A DNA stretch of 64,000 nucleotides from Prochlorococcus sp. AG-363-P01 (GTDB taxonomy: Bacteria > Cyanobacteriota > Cyanobacteriia > PCC-6307 > Cyanobiaceae). The stretch is taken from contig QCGC01000004.1 in NCBI GenBank assembly GCA_003278225.1, positions 24,588-88,587 of the forward strand, written 5' to 3'. Position 1 is the stretch's first letter. Every line of letters starts with the position of its first letter. Shown here piece by piece: positions 39,356-48,571 of this stretch. The position numbers and the translations under genes are program-made. The notes under the pieces are model-generated. The model worked only from the letters and a program-made list of their open reading frames with translations. It searched no databases and was not told where the DNA came from.

Positions 39356-39898
39356 ATGGCAGTACCCAGCAATCAACAAAGAAAAAAATTTGGGCATGGG
39401 GAGATCCTGCAAAAAGCCACTCCTGCAATGGCTTCCAGCGTTTATAGCTGTCTAGAAAAAATCAAGACCGATTGGAAGAAAAAGACAAACAATATTGCTA
39501 GCCTTTGGCAAGAATGGTCCCAAATTGCTGGCGAACCTCTTGCTTCTAATTGTCGGCCGCTAAGCCTTAGAAGAGGAAATTTAGTAATTGGAGCGAGTCA
39601 TCCTCAATGGCTTCAGGCATTGCTTTATAACCGCATGAAACTCCTTGCAAGCCTTCGCTCTAAGGGATATGAAATAAAAGATATTCGCATTCAGCAATAC
39701 CACTCTGTACCTCTTCAAAACAATGAAGAGAGCGAATTAAGTGTCTGGCAGAGGCACCCAAGCAGGGTTGATGTGCATGGTGTTACTAAATGCTCAAATT
39801 GCAACAGCCCTACACCTTCCGGAGAAATGGCTCTATGGGGTATGTGTATTTTCTGTAGAAGAAAAACAATGTCACCCACAATTATCAATAGGAACTAA
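39356..39898 (+). CDS. DciA-like (DUF721) protein with C-terminal zinc ribbon
   Basis: 180 residues. The DUF721 core (about 20-115) reads TNNIASLWQEWSQIAGEPLA, NCRPLSLRRGNLVIGASHPQ, WLQALLYNRMKLLASL. DUF721 is the family of DciA, the ancestral replicative-helicase loader. A C-terminal module, CSNCNSPTPSGEMALWGMCIFC, has two CxxC pairs fit for zinc. A helicase-loading role is inferred from family; the zinc ribbon is extra. Divergent from vipp1. Confidence 0.8.
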   Translation: MAVPSNQQRKKFGHGEILQKATPAMASSVYSCLEKIKTDWKKKTNNIASLWQEWSQIAGEPLASNCRPLSLRRGNLVIGASHPQWLQALLYNRMKLLASLRSKGYEIKDIRIQQYHSVPLQNNEESELSVWQRHPSRVDVHGVTKCSNCNSPTPSGEMALWGMCIFCRRKTMSPTIINRN

Positions 39899-39988
39899 GA
39901 TATTCCAAAGCATAGTTAAAACAAAACTACCTACTGAAGTAAATAAAATCAGGCAAATTAATTAATCTAATATCTGCACAATTATCTT

Positions 39989-41929
39989 TTAAAACCTTTC
40001 AGGTGTAGGCAACTTCCAGTTTGGTGTCAAGCCATCATCAATTAACTCTTTTGCCCTTCTTTCTAAACTAATTCGCTCTATTCGCCAAACTTTATAAATG
40101 CCAAATTCACCTAAGGTGGTTGAATTCAAATTACGCCAATGAGGAAGTTTAATTGAGTACTCATCAATTATCATCAAAGCAGTGCTATTCCTTTGATTTC
40201 TTTTAAATAAAAAGTCTAAAAGATTTTTTTTCTGTATGATTTTGCCAGACCAGCCTTGCCTTTCTTCAAAAGCAAGTCTATCTGTTAGATTGACTAAATT
40301 ACGTCGCTTATTACTTTCATAAAGTACTACCTGGTTAGTGTAAAAATGAACAGAGGGTTTATTAATGCCAACCATTATCAATGCTTCATTAGGTCTCTGG
40401 GAACTTAAAAGCAACTCTGATGCTTGGCGCAATGGTAATTGCCTTGATTTATCTACCAAATCTACTAGTGGCAAGAATGCAATTAAATGAAGAATTATCA
40501 TTGGAAGCTCTAATGAAAGTAACCCACCAAAATTTTTTCTAATAAGCACAAGTGAACCTAATAATGAGCCAATAGTGAAACAAATTGCCGCCCGCAGAAT
40601 TATTCCACTATCATAAAATCTTTGAGCAAATCCTGGCATCTCGGGATCATTTATATAATTTAGAATATCTACTTGTCCCCAAAAATATAAATACCACATA
40701 AAGAGTGAAAGAAAATAAAGAAAAGCAAGTGAGCCTATCCATGCAATTAATAAATTAAACCTCCATGGAGAATGCCTAGAAACACTTTCAAAGGATCCAA
40801 TCAATATTGCAGCAGCAGGTGTCGCAGGCAACCAATAGCTAGGGAGTTTTGTCCCAGCAAAAGTGAAGAATAAAAAAATACAAGTTAACCAGCATAAAGA
40901 GTAAATTAACAATGAATATTCCGGCTTATTATTAATGTTCTCATCTCGCTTAATTACTTCCTTAAAAGTCTTCCAAATTCCCAATATAAGTAATGGAGTA
41001 AATGGTAGTGAGGCTACAACAAGAATCAAAATAAAATACCACCATGGCTCCTGATGTGAATTAACTACAGACGTAAAGCGTTGAAAGTTATGATAACCAA
41101 AAAAACTATCCCAAAAGGGCTTTCCCTCATGTGAAAGTTCTAACAAATACCATGGAAGACTTATAAAAGAAGTTATCAACAAACCAGGGACTGGACGTAA
41201 CCTTTTCCAAAAAAGTACAAAATCACCCTGCAGGCCTGCAAACAAAGCAAGAGTCATTCCCATTAATACAATTGCTACTGGACCTTTGGTAAGTACTGCA
41301 AGTGCTAAAAAAATCCATGCATATATCCAAGAGTTACGAGAAGGATTTACATAACATCTCCACTGAAAAAGCATGCTTGTACCCATAGTGCTGCAAAGCA
41401 AAGCATCGCTAACTGCAACTCGACTCCAAACCATCACAAGAGGAGAAAGAGCAAAAGCAAATGAAGTTACAACTGCTGTCCGACGAGGAAATGTCTCATT
41501 TTTATGCGGCCATCTCATAACAGTGTCAGCCAAAACAATCATCATCCACACAGAAGAGAGGGCTGACGGCAAACGAGCAGACCAAGATCCAAGTGGATCC
41601 CATGCCTCATGCACAGGCAGGGAATAAAACAAACCCATCAACCAATAAATCAAAGGTGGTTTGTCAAATCGAGGGATTCCATTCGCTCTTGGGGTAAGCC
41701 AATCTCCTGTAGCGCTCATTCCACGAGCTGCTGCTGCAAATTTCGGGGGAGTCTCATCAAATAATCCTGTAGATCCAAGCTGCCAAAAACAAAGTATTAA
41801 TCCAACAAAAAGAATCAGACAAAGCCCTTTTATCCTTTGACTCCTCAGCACAACTATTTTCAAGCCAGATAGGCCCAATCTAATCAAAGGTTGGAGGCAT
41901 TTTTTATCTTTATTCCTTTTTGAATCCAA
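39989..41929 (-). CDS. ArnT-like/GT39-family membrane glycosyltransferase
   Basis: Up to 646 residues with about 11-12 membrane spans. The first loop has GSTGLFDETPPKFAAAARGM (catalytic DE) and WLTPRANGIPRFDKPPLIYW, the hallmark of polyprenyl-phosphate-sugar glycosyltransferases such as ArnT. The soluble C-terminal part is shorter. The TTG at 41929 overlaps the upstream glycosyltransferase by 46 bases; a GTG near 41851 is an equally likely start. Probably glycosylates a lipid or protein at the plasma membrane; acceptor unknown. Confidence 0.85.
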   Translation of the reverse strand: MDSKRNKDKKCLQPLIRLGLSGLKIVVLRSQRIKGLCLILFVGLILCFWQLGSTGLFDETPPKFAAAARGMSATGDWLTPRANGIPRFDKPPLIYWLMGLFYSLPVHEAWDPLGSWSARLPSALSSVWMMIVLADTVMRWPHKNETFPRRTAVVTSFAFALSPLVMVWSRVAVSDALLCSTMGTSMLFQWRCYVNPSRNSWIYAWIFLALAVLTKGPVAIVLMGMTLALFAGLQGDFVLFWKRLRPVPGLLITSFISLPWYLLELSHEGKPFWDSFFGYHNFQRFTSVVNSHQEPWWYFILILVVASLPFTPLLILGIWKTFKEVIKRDENINNKPEYSLLIYSLCWLTCIFLFFTFAGTKLPSYWLPATPAAAILIGSFESVSRHSPWRFNLLIAWIGSLAFLYFLSLFMWYLYFWGQVDILNYINDPEMPGFAQRFYDSGIILRAAICFTIGSLLGSLVLIRKNFGGLLSLELPMIILHLIAFLPLVDLVDKSRQLPLRQASELLLSSQRPNEALIMVGINKPSVHFYTNQVVLYESNKRRNLVNLTDRLAFEERQGWSGKIIQKKNLLDFLFKRNQRNSTALMIIDEYSIKLPHWRNLNSTTLGEFGIYKVWRIERISLERRAKELIDDGLTPNWKLPTPERF

Positions 41930-42987
41930 GCCTCAACTCGCTTTGCGAATCCATCATGTGAAGCCGATTCTTCCACCCAATTTCGACATTCATTGCGATC
42001 AATCTCATTAACAAGTGAAGTTGCATTTGTCATTGCATCAATATCATCAGGAGGAACTAACCACCCTGTAATACCCGATTCAACAAGTTCGCCAGGACCA
42101 CCTCGGTCATATGCCACTACAGGAACGCCACAAGCCATAGCCTCAACAACTACATTCCCATAAGCCTCATTCCACTTTGGAGTATTCAACAAAGCTCTAC
42201 AAGTTCCTAATTCTTTTTGCAATTCAGCAGTTGATAAAAACCCTCGCCAATCGATTGTTCCTGGCGGGAAAGCGGATTCAATTTTTTTTGCATAGTTAAT
42301 ATCTTCCATCACGCCCCATACCATTAATCGATCTCCAAGTGCAGCGGCAACTGCGACTGCATCCTCTAAGCCCTTTTCAGGTGCGACCCTTCCGGCCCAA
42401 CCAAGGGGGCCTCCTCCTTGAGGCTGAAATTCATAGTTATCTAAGACAAACCCATTACCAACAACAACAGGAGTCTTCGAAAGATCGTAATCAGAAGCCT
42501 GCCGATATGTATGGAAAGCCAACCTGGAAGGGGCAGATCTAGACAATTCTCCAATAAGAGACTTCATCATCTGAGAGACACCTCCCATACTGATCAAATG
42601 AAACAACTCCGCTTCCACCCAAGGGGTTAACCAGATAGGTAACCAGTCATAACTAAAATTAATTACAGCATCTGATGATTTACCAAGGCCAAGTGCTTGT
42701 TCCCAAAGCCCTAATAAAACTCCATCTGGAGGAATAATCATAGGGGCACTCTCTGGGCGATGTTGCCAACTTGGTTGATCAATACCGGTTACATGCTTAA
42801 TTTCCGCTCCAGAACAATCTGGAGGCAGAATGGATCCTTCTGGTGCAAGGACCACAAGCTTATGCCCTAAATCCAAAAGTCCCTTTATCAAAGAGCAAAT
42901 AGTCAATTCAACGCCCCCCCCTCTTCCACTACCTAAACAACCGATAGGGGTACTAACTAAAACGAGCTCCAAACGGGATACTTTCAT
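41884..42987 (-). CDS. GT4-family (group 1) glycosyltransferase
   Basis: 367 residues, GT-B fold. N-terminal domain with STPIGCLGSGRGGGVELTIC (acceptor-side glycine loop); C-terminal donor domain with GPLGWAGRVAPEKGLEDAV and ALLNTPKWNEAYGNVVVEAMACGVPVVAYDRGG, the E-x7-E region for the nucleotide sugar. Overlaps the EamA gene by four bases and the GT39 gene downstream. Sugar and acceptor unknown; surface glycan or glycolipid synthesis is likely. Confidence 0.88.
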   Translation of the reverse strand: MKVSRLELVLVSTPIGCLGSGRGGGVELTICSLIKGLLDLGHKLVVLAPEGSILPPDCSGAEIKHVTGIDQPSWQHRPESAPMIIPPDGVLLGLWEQALGLGKSSDAVINFSYDWLPIWLTPWVEAELFHLISMGGVSQMMKSLIGELSRSAPSRLAFHTYRQASDYDLSKTPVVVGNGFVLDNYEFQPQGGGPLGWAGRVAPEKGLEDAVAVAAALGDRLMVWGVMEDINYAKKIESAFPPGTIDWRGFLSTAELQKELGTCRALLNTPKWNEAYGNVVVEAMACGVPVVAYDRGGPGELVESGITGWLVPPDDIDAMTNATSLVNEIDRNECRNWVEESASHDGFAKRVEAWIQKGIKIKNASNL

Positions 42988-43946
42988 GAACTAATTTCTC
43001 CTTGCAAAGCATCTGAATCAGTGGAGTTCGGATACCAAAAACGACGTCGCTGGCTTACCAATAAAACTGACACCAAGACAAAAAACACACCTACCCACTG
43101 CAAAAGACTAAGTCTTTCATTAAGCCAAATTCCACCACTAGCCAAAGCAAATACAGGAGTCAAAAAGGCAAGCGAACTAAAAGTTGTCAGCTCCTCACGA
43201 TTAGCGAACCAGAAAAACAACCCATAAGCCAAAGCACTCCCAAAAAGACTGGCATAGGTCATCAAACCCCATTCAAAAGTTGACCAATTTGGCCAAATTG
43301 GTGAATTGTCATTAAAAAAATGCCACAGAATCAACGGAAAGCTTCCTAAGACCATGTGCCAACCAGTTACAGCAATTGGATCACTCTCCCTGCAAGTAAA
43401 ACGAATAAGAACTGTCCCAAAAGCCATTGCGATGGCAGCACCAAACATCCAAACCTCTCCTTGGCGCACAAGGCTCGTTATTGAATGAGTATCACCCATT
43501 AACCACCAATTACTGAGAAGTTCTGGAGGGGCCCCAAGACAGATAATCCCCAAAAGACCAATCATCAAACCCACCCAGCCAATAGGATTAATTGCATCTC
43601 CAAAAAGGCTGCGGGCCAAAAGTGCAACCAGTAAAGGTTGAGAGTCAATTATCACCGAACCCAATCCTGCTCCAGTTTCAGCAAGCCCTCTAGCCAGAAA
43701 GAATTGAAAAAGACTTGCATCAACAAAAGTAAAGATCAAAAACCACCAAAAATCACAAGAAGCAATAGTCCAACGGCGGCCCAATGCAATTACCGCTGCA
43801 AGCAAAACAAACCCTGCAGGCAAAAGCCGCATTGAGGCTACAACTAGTGGTCCGGCAGATTCGACCAATGGGGTCATAGCTGCCATTGCAGTTCCCCAAA
43901 GAGCAAATGGCAGGACCATCAGCAACCAATGCCGAATTACAAACAT
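42984..43946 (-). CDS. EamA/DMT-superfamily membrane transporter
   Basis: 320 residues with ten predicted spans in two EamA repeats. PFALWGTAMAAMTPLVESAG and FQFFLARGLAETGAGLGSVI mark repeat one; ASLFGSALAYGLFFWFANRE and the NERLSLLQWVGVFFVLVSVL end mark repeat two. Members export or exchange amino acids, sugar phosphates or other metabolites. Starts the minus-strand unit shared with two glycosyltransferases. Substrate not predictable. Confidence 0.85.
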   Translation of the reverse strand: MFVIRHWLLMVLPFALWGTAMAAMTPLVESAGPLVVASMRLLPAGFVLLAAVIALGRRWTIASCDFWWFLIFTFVDASLFQFFLARGLAETGAGLGSVIIDSQPLLVALLARSLFGDAINPIGWVGLMIGLLGIICLGAPPELLSNWWLMGDTHSITSLVRQGEVWMFGAAIAMAFGTVLIRFTCRESDPIAVTGWHMVLGSFPLILWHFFNDNSPIWPNWSTFEWGLMTYASLFGSALAYGLFFWFANREELTTFSSLAFLTPVFALASGGIWLNERLSLLQWVGVFFVLVSVLLVSQRRRFWYPNSTDSDALQGEISS

Positions 43947-43999
43947 AAGGTCAACCTGCAGGCTCCTTTTTAAGATCGGATGAATAACGCAAAACTAAA

Positions 44000-44812
44000 A
44001 TGGTCTGGCCTTTGCAGCGCAAATCCAGAAGGAAAATTGCACGCATCATCATTGAAGGGCCAATCAATGGTGCTACACGCAAACTTGTCCTAAAGGCACT
44101 CAGACAAGTTGAAGAGAGAGAGTATCCAGCCCTATTACTTCGCATAGATTCTCCTGGAGGGACTGTTGGAGACAGTCAAGAAATTCATGCCGCCCTTCTC
44201 AGGCTTAGAGAGAAAGGTTGTCATGTTATTTCAAGCTTTGGCAACATTTCAGCCTCCGGAGGAGTTTATGTAGGAGTTGCTGCAGAAAAAATTATCGCTA
44301 ATCCAGGGACAATTACTGGCTCAATCGGCGTAATACTACGCGGCAACAATCTTTCTAAATTATTAGAAAAGATAGGGATACGATTTGAAACTATCAAAAG
44401 TGGTGTTTTCAAAGATATTCTCTCGCCAGACCGTTCTCTTTCAAATGAAGAGCGTGAATTGCTGCAATCACTAATTGATAGCAGTTATGACCAATTCGTT
44501 ACAGCCGTTGCAGAAGGTCGTGATCTAAGTAGAGAGAAAGTTTGTGAATTTGCCGATGGAAGAGTCTTTACAGGAGCCCAGGCAAAGGAACTTGGATTAG
44601 TTGATGAACTTGGCGATGAAGATCATGCAAGACGGCTAGCAGCAAGACTTGCAGATTTAGATGAAGAAAAAACTCGTACAGTTACTCTTGGAAAACCCAA
44701 GAAGAAATTAATGGGTTTATTACCTGGAGGAACTTTACTTAATAAGCTTATTGGGCTTTTGAATTTCGAATTATCAAACAGTGGCCAGATTTTATGGCTT
44801 TTTAAGCCTTGA
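44000..44812 (+). CDS. sppA: Signal peptide peptidase SppA, short form
   Basis: Membrane-associated S49 serine peptidase digesting leftover signal peptides. 270 residues, the short bacterial type. IEGPINGATRKLVLKAL, RIDSPGGTVGDSQEIHAAL, the Ser region SSFGNISASGGVYVGVAA, and ANPGTITGSIGVI are in family order. Lys and the C-terminal GRVFTGAQAKELGLVDELGD follow. No clear N-terminal membrane anchor is seen, unlike longer SppA. Three bases upstream of aroH. Confidence 0.92.
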   Translation: MVWPLQRKSRRKIARIIIEGPINGATRKLVLKALRQVEEREYPALLLRIDSPGGTVGDSQEIHAALLRLREKGCHVISSFGNISASGGVYVGVAAEKIIANPGTITGSIGVILRGNNLSKLLEKIGIRFETIKSGVFKDILSPDRSLSNEERELLQSLIDSSYDQFVTAVAEGRDLSREKVCEFADGRVFTGAQAKELGLVDELGDEDHARRLAARLADLDEEKTRTVTLGKPKKKLMGLLPGGTLLNKLIGLLNFELSNSGQILWLFKP

Positions 44813-44815
44813 ACT

Positions 44816-45205
44816 ATGGCTATTACAAATAAGAACCTGCAATTACATGGATTAAGGGGCGCAACAACAAGCCAAAGCAATCAAGTCGAAGCAATAGAAG
44901 CTTCTGTCACAGAACTAATAAAGGAATTAGTTCAGCGAAATCAACTCCACCCTGACCAAATTATTTCCATAACCTTTACTGTCACGAATGATTTAGATGC
45001 GTGTTTTCCAGCAGCTATAGCAAGGCGTCAACCAGGGTGGGGGAACGTAGCCTTGATAGATTGTCAACAAATGTACGTTAAAGGAGATCTCAAAAAATGT
45101 ATTCGGATCATTGCTCACGTATTACTACCCATTAACCAGGCTCCACAGCATACCTATCTTGGAGAAGCAGCTTTGCTAAGACCAGATAGATCAAAGAATA
45201 ATTGA
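44816..45205 (+). CDS. aroH: Chorismate mutase, AroH type
   Basis: Converts chorismate to prephenate for Phe/Tyr. 129 residues, the trimeric Bacillus-type fold: LHGLRGATTSQSNQVEAIEA, ISITFTVTNDLDACFPAAIA, the Arg-rich ARRQPGW, DCQQMYVKGDLKKCIRIIAH, and TYLGEAALLRPDRS. The key Arg and Cys residues are present. Follows sppA by three bases; probably co-transcribed but functionally separate. Confidence 0.92.
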   Translation: MAITNKNLQLHGLRGATTSQSNQVEAIEASVTELIKELVQRNQLHPDQIISITFTVTNDLDACFPAAIARRQPGWGNVALIDCQQMYVKGDLKKCIRIIAHVLLPINQAPQHTYLGEAALLRPDRSKNN

Positions 45206-45306
45206 AAAAAAAAAATTTTTTAGCTTCTTAATCCTAAGCCGCCAAGCAAAAATAATTATTACTCTTACTTAATCAACGTAGATCACCCCAAAACTAGATT
45301 CATCTA

Positions 45307-45900
45307 ATGGCCCTAAAGCAACAAAATCATTTTCTAAAGCATATTTCAGCAACAAGTCTAACAATGGCTGCAATATGCATGCCCTTGACTTTAGAAGCAA
45401 CAAATCCCCCAAAAGCCCTCAGCAGAACATCTGCATTACTTGAATATCGATGGAATGCAGATGATAATTACAAAAAGCTTTACTATTTTCAAAGTTCTAA
45501 TAAGAGAAGAAGTAGAGCAACTTATTACCTGGTAATGAGTTCCAAGAATCGCAAGTCTCAAACAGAGAAGCTAATACTTAACTTTCCCAAACATTTTGAT
45601 ACTTCAATAAAGCCTTATCAATTGGCACTATGTCATGTTCAGCTTGGGACTATGAGAAGCAAGACTAAATGTAAGGAAATAGTTCCTGCGAGCTTTAAAG
45701 TAGAAAAAATAAATAAGAAAATTTCTATTAATATTTTACCAAACCAACCAATTCCGAAAAACACCAAAAAGTATGCAATTGCAATGAAAATCTTCAACCC
45801 AAGCAAAGCTGGAATGTATCAAATCAATTCTTTTACTCAATCTTCCCAGGAGAGTCCTCAATACCGCTATATGGGAAGTTGGAATATAGATATTCGTTGA
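45307..45900 (+). CDS. DUF2808-family secreted protein
   Basis: 197 residues. N-terminal signal-peptide-like stretch (LKHISATSLTMAAICMPLTL), then a single globular domain: ATYYLVMSSKNRKSQTEKLI, FPKHFDTSIKPYQLALC. The end, MKIFNPSKAGMYQINSFTQS, then a YMGSWNIDI close, is the characteristic DUF2808 C-terminus. A cyanobacterial family of unknown function, probably periplasmic or thylakoid-lumenal. Two Cys may form a disulfide. Confidence 0.75.
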   Translation: MALKQQNHFLKHISATSLTMAAICMPLTLEATNPPKALSRTSALLEYRWNADDNYKKLYYFQSSNKRRSRATYYLVMSSKNRKSQTEKLILNFPKHFDTSIKPYQLALCHVQLGTMRSKTKCKEIVPASFKVEKINKKISINILPNQPIPKNTKKYAIAMKIFNPSKAGMYQINSFTQSSQESPQYRYMGSWNIDIR

Positions 45901-45947
45901 ACTGATAAATTGTTCTTACGAAACAGAGCTGAAGGCCAAGTAGACCA

Positions 45948-46085
45948 ATGACAAAAAGACCCTTTGGAGGAACAAGCCGCAAAAGAAAGCGTGTCTCAGG
46001 TTTTCGAGTTCGTATGAGAACACATACAGGCCGGAGAGTCATTCGAAGCCGACGCAAAAAAGGTCGCACTCGAATAGCTGTCTGA
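45948..46085 (+). CDS. rpmH: 50S ribosomal protein L34
   Basis: 45 residues, [20 protein letters not shown] onward, ending GRTRIAV. Highly basic, exactly the L34 pattern ([19 protein letters not shown]). First gene of the classic rpmH-rnpA-yidC cluster that follows. Too short for a standard long-ORF search, but certain by sequence and context. Confidence 0.97.
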   Translation: MTKRPFGGTSRKRKRVSGFRVRMRTHTGRRVIRSRRKKGRTRIAV

Positions 46086-46140
46086 ATCTAATTCAAAAGA
46101 TTCCTAACAATCTATTTAAACCAAATTAAGGCAATAGCAA

Positions 46141-46533
46141 ATGGTTTTGCCTAAATCAATGCGGTTAAAAGGCCACAAGTGCTTTGATTACCTATATAGA
46201 GAAGGTCGTCGATATCACGAAACCTCAATATTGCTAAGAGTTGTCAAAGCCGAGCCAAGACACTACAAAATCAAAAAACACCAATCTCAGTTATTGTCTT
46301 GCCGCTGTGCGATTGCTATTAGCAGCAAAGTTAACAAAAAGGCAGTGATCAGGAATCAACTGCGAAGATTAATTCATGAGCATCTAAGAGCAAAGCTTTT
46401 TGGCGTATCTGATCATGCCAACAAATGGATTCTTTTTACTCTCAAACCTCCTTCCTCAAACAAAGACCCTGCTCAATTGCTAGAAGAATGCGACAACTTG
46501 CTATACAAGGCAGGATTAACCTATGAAAAATAA
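46141..46533 (+). CDS. rnpA: Ribonuclease P protein component
   Basis: Protein cofactor of RNase P in tRNA 5' maturation. 130 residues; MVLPKSMRLKGHKCFDYLYR at the start and the RNR-type motif SSKVNKKAVIRNQLRRLIHE carrying the RNA-contacting basic residues. 55 bases after rpmH and overlapping the PH-domain gene by 11. Confidence 0.94.
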   Translation: MVLPKSMRLKGHKCFDYLYREGRRYHETSILLRVVKAEPRHYKIKKHQSQLLSCRCAIAISSKVNKKAVIRNQLRRLIHEHLRAKLFGVSDHANKWILFTLKPPSSNKDPAQLLEECDNLLYKAGLTYEK

Positions 46534-46930
46534 TTTGGAAAAAATTTTTTATGAAGGCGGGCCAGCAAGAGTTGACCTATACATAAACCTTTTAGCAGGG
46601 GCCACCCTAGTTGGCCTTCCTTTTACTTTTGGAGCATTAGTTCGTGCTTTGTGGCTCCGATACAAGATAACCAATCAAAGAGTTTCAGTAATTGGCGGTT
46701 GGTTTGGGAAAAATCAATCCCAAGTAGCTTATGGACAAATCAAAGAAACACGTTCAATTCCAAGAGGATTCGGATTCTATGGAGATATGGTTTTAGTTTT
46801 AAAAGACGGCTCAAAACTTGAAATGAGATCAGTACCTAATTTCCGAGAAACGGAAAAGTACATAATAGATCAAATAAATTTCAAAAAATCTAAGCTTTCT
46901 CAACAAAATGTACAAGGTTTCGCCACCTAG
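46523..46930 (+). CDS. Membrane-anchored PH-domain (bPH2-like) protein
   Basis: 135 residues. A hydrophobic segment (INLLAGATLVGLPFTFGALV) is followed by a small beta domain: YKITNQRVSVIGGWFGKNQS, VAYGQIKETRSIPRGFGFYG, DMVLVLKDGSKLEMRSVPNF. This is the bacterial PH fold pattern. Located between rnpA and yidC, where small membrane proteins linked to insertion are common. Role unknown. Confidence 0.78.
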   Translation: MKNNLEKIFYEGGPARVDLYINLLAGATLVGLPFTFGALVRALWLRYKITNQRVSVIGGWFGKNQSQVAYGQIKETRSIPRGFGFYGDMVLVLKDGSKLEMRSVPNFRETEKYIIDQINFKKSKLSQQNVQGFAT

Positions 46931-47014
46931 TCAAAGCTTCCAGACAGTAAAGACAACTGGACATCTGATAATGCAAACTGGCATTACATATCCATCCACC
47001 CTGAAGAAAAAATC

Positions 47015-48157
47015 GTGATCGGGTACCTCTCTGACAACATCTTGATACCGATCCTGGATTTTTTCTATGGATTAGTTCCAAGTTATGGGCTAGCTATTGT
47101 CGCCCTCACGATTGTTATAAGGCTTGCACTATTCCCTTTAAGTGCTGGATCTATTCGTAGCGCAAGGCGAATGCGAATAGCTCAACCAGTTATGCAGAAA
47201 CGCCAGGCGGAAATCAAAAGTCGTTATGCAAATAATCCTCAAAAACAACAAGAGGAGCTAGGAAAACTAATGGGAGAGTTCGGCAGTCCCCTCGCTGGTT
47301 GTCTTCCTTTATTGGTTCAGATGCCAATTCTCTTTGCACTATTTGCCACATTAAGAGGATCACCATTCGCAGATGTCCCCTACCTAGTCAATATGAAGGT
47401 TCTACCTTCAGATCAAATAGCAGTGGTTGAACCTAAGCCTTTTACAAGCGCTAGGCATTCGATATTTGTGACAGAAAGTGACCACTTCCCTATTGTGGCT
47501 TCACTCCCTGGTGGCACAAAAATTGGAGCGGGGGAGCAAGTTCAAATAAACCTTCAAACCCTTAGAGGGGAGCCATATAGCAAAGTCCTTTCACGTTTTG
47601 ATAATGGTTCGAAATTTACCCCAAGTTGGTCAATAACCAAAGGCAAAGAGTTTGTAGAGATTTCTTCTGACGGGAAAGTAAAAGGATTGGCACCAGGTGA
47701 TGCAACTATTGAAGGAAAAATTCCTGGTTTAGCAGCAAAAAGTGGCTTTCTCTTTATTAAAGCGCTTGGACAAGTTGGATTCTATGTAGACGGAGCAATC
47801 AACTGGGACATTGCAATTCTAGTTGGAGGCTTCGGCATAACACTTGTTATATCTCAAGCACTTTCGGGAAGAGGAATGCCTGTCAACCCTCAGCAATCTA
47901 CCGCCAATAAGATCACACCAATAATGATCACTGGCATGTTTCTCTTCTTTCCTTTACCTGCAGGGGTTTTGCTCTATATGGTTATAGCAAATATGTTCCA
48001 AGCAATTCAAACTTTTTTACTTAGTAGAGAAGCTTTGCCAGACAATCTCCAAAAAATTCTTGACGACCAACTCACTAATGCCTCGAGCTCTACTGTTGCA
48101 ACAACTGCATCAGTAGTTGGGGAGCGACTTCCTTTCGAACCAAAAAGTAAAAAATAA
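47015..48157 (+). CDS. yidC: Membrane protein insertase YidC/Oxa1 with inserted Ig-like domain
   Basis: Inserts proteins into plasma and thylakoid membranes. 380 residues, GTG start. TM1 (about 20-42) precedes a basic loop (SIRSARRMR) with the Arg expected in the groove, and [20 protein letters not shown] forms TM2. Between TM2 and the later spans sits about 90 extra residues (160-252) resembling a BIG2 Ig-like domain: [20 protein letters not shown] then [12 protein letters not shown]. Last spans include [20 protein letters not shown]. End of the rpmH-rnpA-PH-yidC set. Confidence 0.93.
   Translation: MIGYLSDNILIPILDFFYGLVPSYGLAIVALTIVIRLALFPLSAGSIRSARRMRIAQPVMQKRQAEIKSRYANNPQKQQEELGKLMGEFGSPLAGCLPLLVQMPILFALFATLRGSPFADVPYLVNMKVLPSDQIAVVEPKPFTSARHSIFVTESDHFPIVASLPGGTKIGAGEQVQINLQTLRGEPYSKVLSRFDNGSKFTPSWSITKGKEFVEISSDGKVKGLAPGDATIEGKIPGLAAKSGFLFIKALGQVGFYVDGAINWDIAILVGGFGITLVISQALSGRGMPVNPQQSTANKITPIMITGMFLFFPLPAGVLLYMVIANMFQAIQTFLLSREALPDNLQKILDDQLTNASSSTVATTASVVGERLPFEPKSKK
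47492..47771 (+). other. BIG2-like (bacterial Ig-like) domain inside YidC
   Basis: Codes residues about 160-252 of YidC. The pattern of Trp-Ser-x-Thr, then [21 protein letters not shown], is the core of BIG2 repeats: a Val/Ile-SxDGxV turn, then G-x-A-T-I. It lies on the trans side between membrane spans, replacing the short loop of most Oxa1-type proteins. Domain identity is inferred from motif resemblance. Confidence 0.6.
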
Positions 48158-48571
48158 TTCAAAATTTTGATTAAGGTAAGATCTCTTGCCAAACTCCTAA
48201 ATAAGTTCTATCGGAATAAATAAATTCAAATTGAGCTTCCAAATAATTAATATTTGACTTGTAATTAATTAATAATCTACATCCCCATAACGAAGGATTG
48301 GCTATAAGCTATTAAGTAATCCAAATAAGTCCTAAGTTCCAGAATCCACTTCATAAGAAATATTAATTTAGAATTCTACTTATTTCCTAATAAATTTTAA
48401 AATCATTAAACTTGAAAGTCTATGCAAATAAATAAAAACCTGCTTTATAAAATAAACTACATTTACTTTATTTAAAAACTACCCTAAAACATAGATCTAA
48501 CTTTTAATAATCCAGAATATAATGTCCCAAAGAATGATCCCATTAGCACAAGCTTCAAAAACTTTTAAGTC
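48158..48571. other. AT-rich spacer between yidC and ycf46, no gene seen
   Basis: 414 bases, strongly AT-rich, with many short stops in all frames. No tRNA, hairpin-plus-T-run terminator, or small ORF with a ribosome site stands out. Probably holds the yidC transcript end and the ycf46 promoter. Confidence 0.5.
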
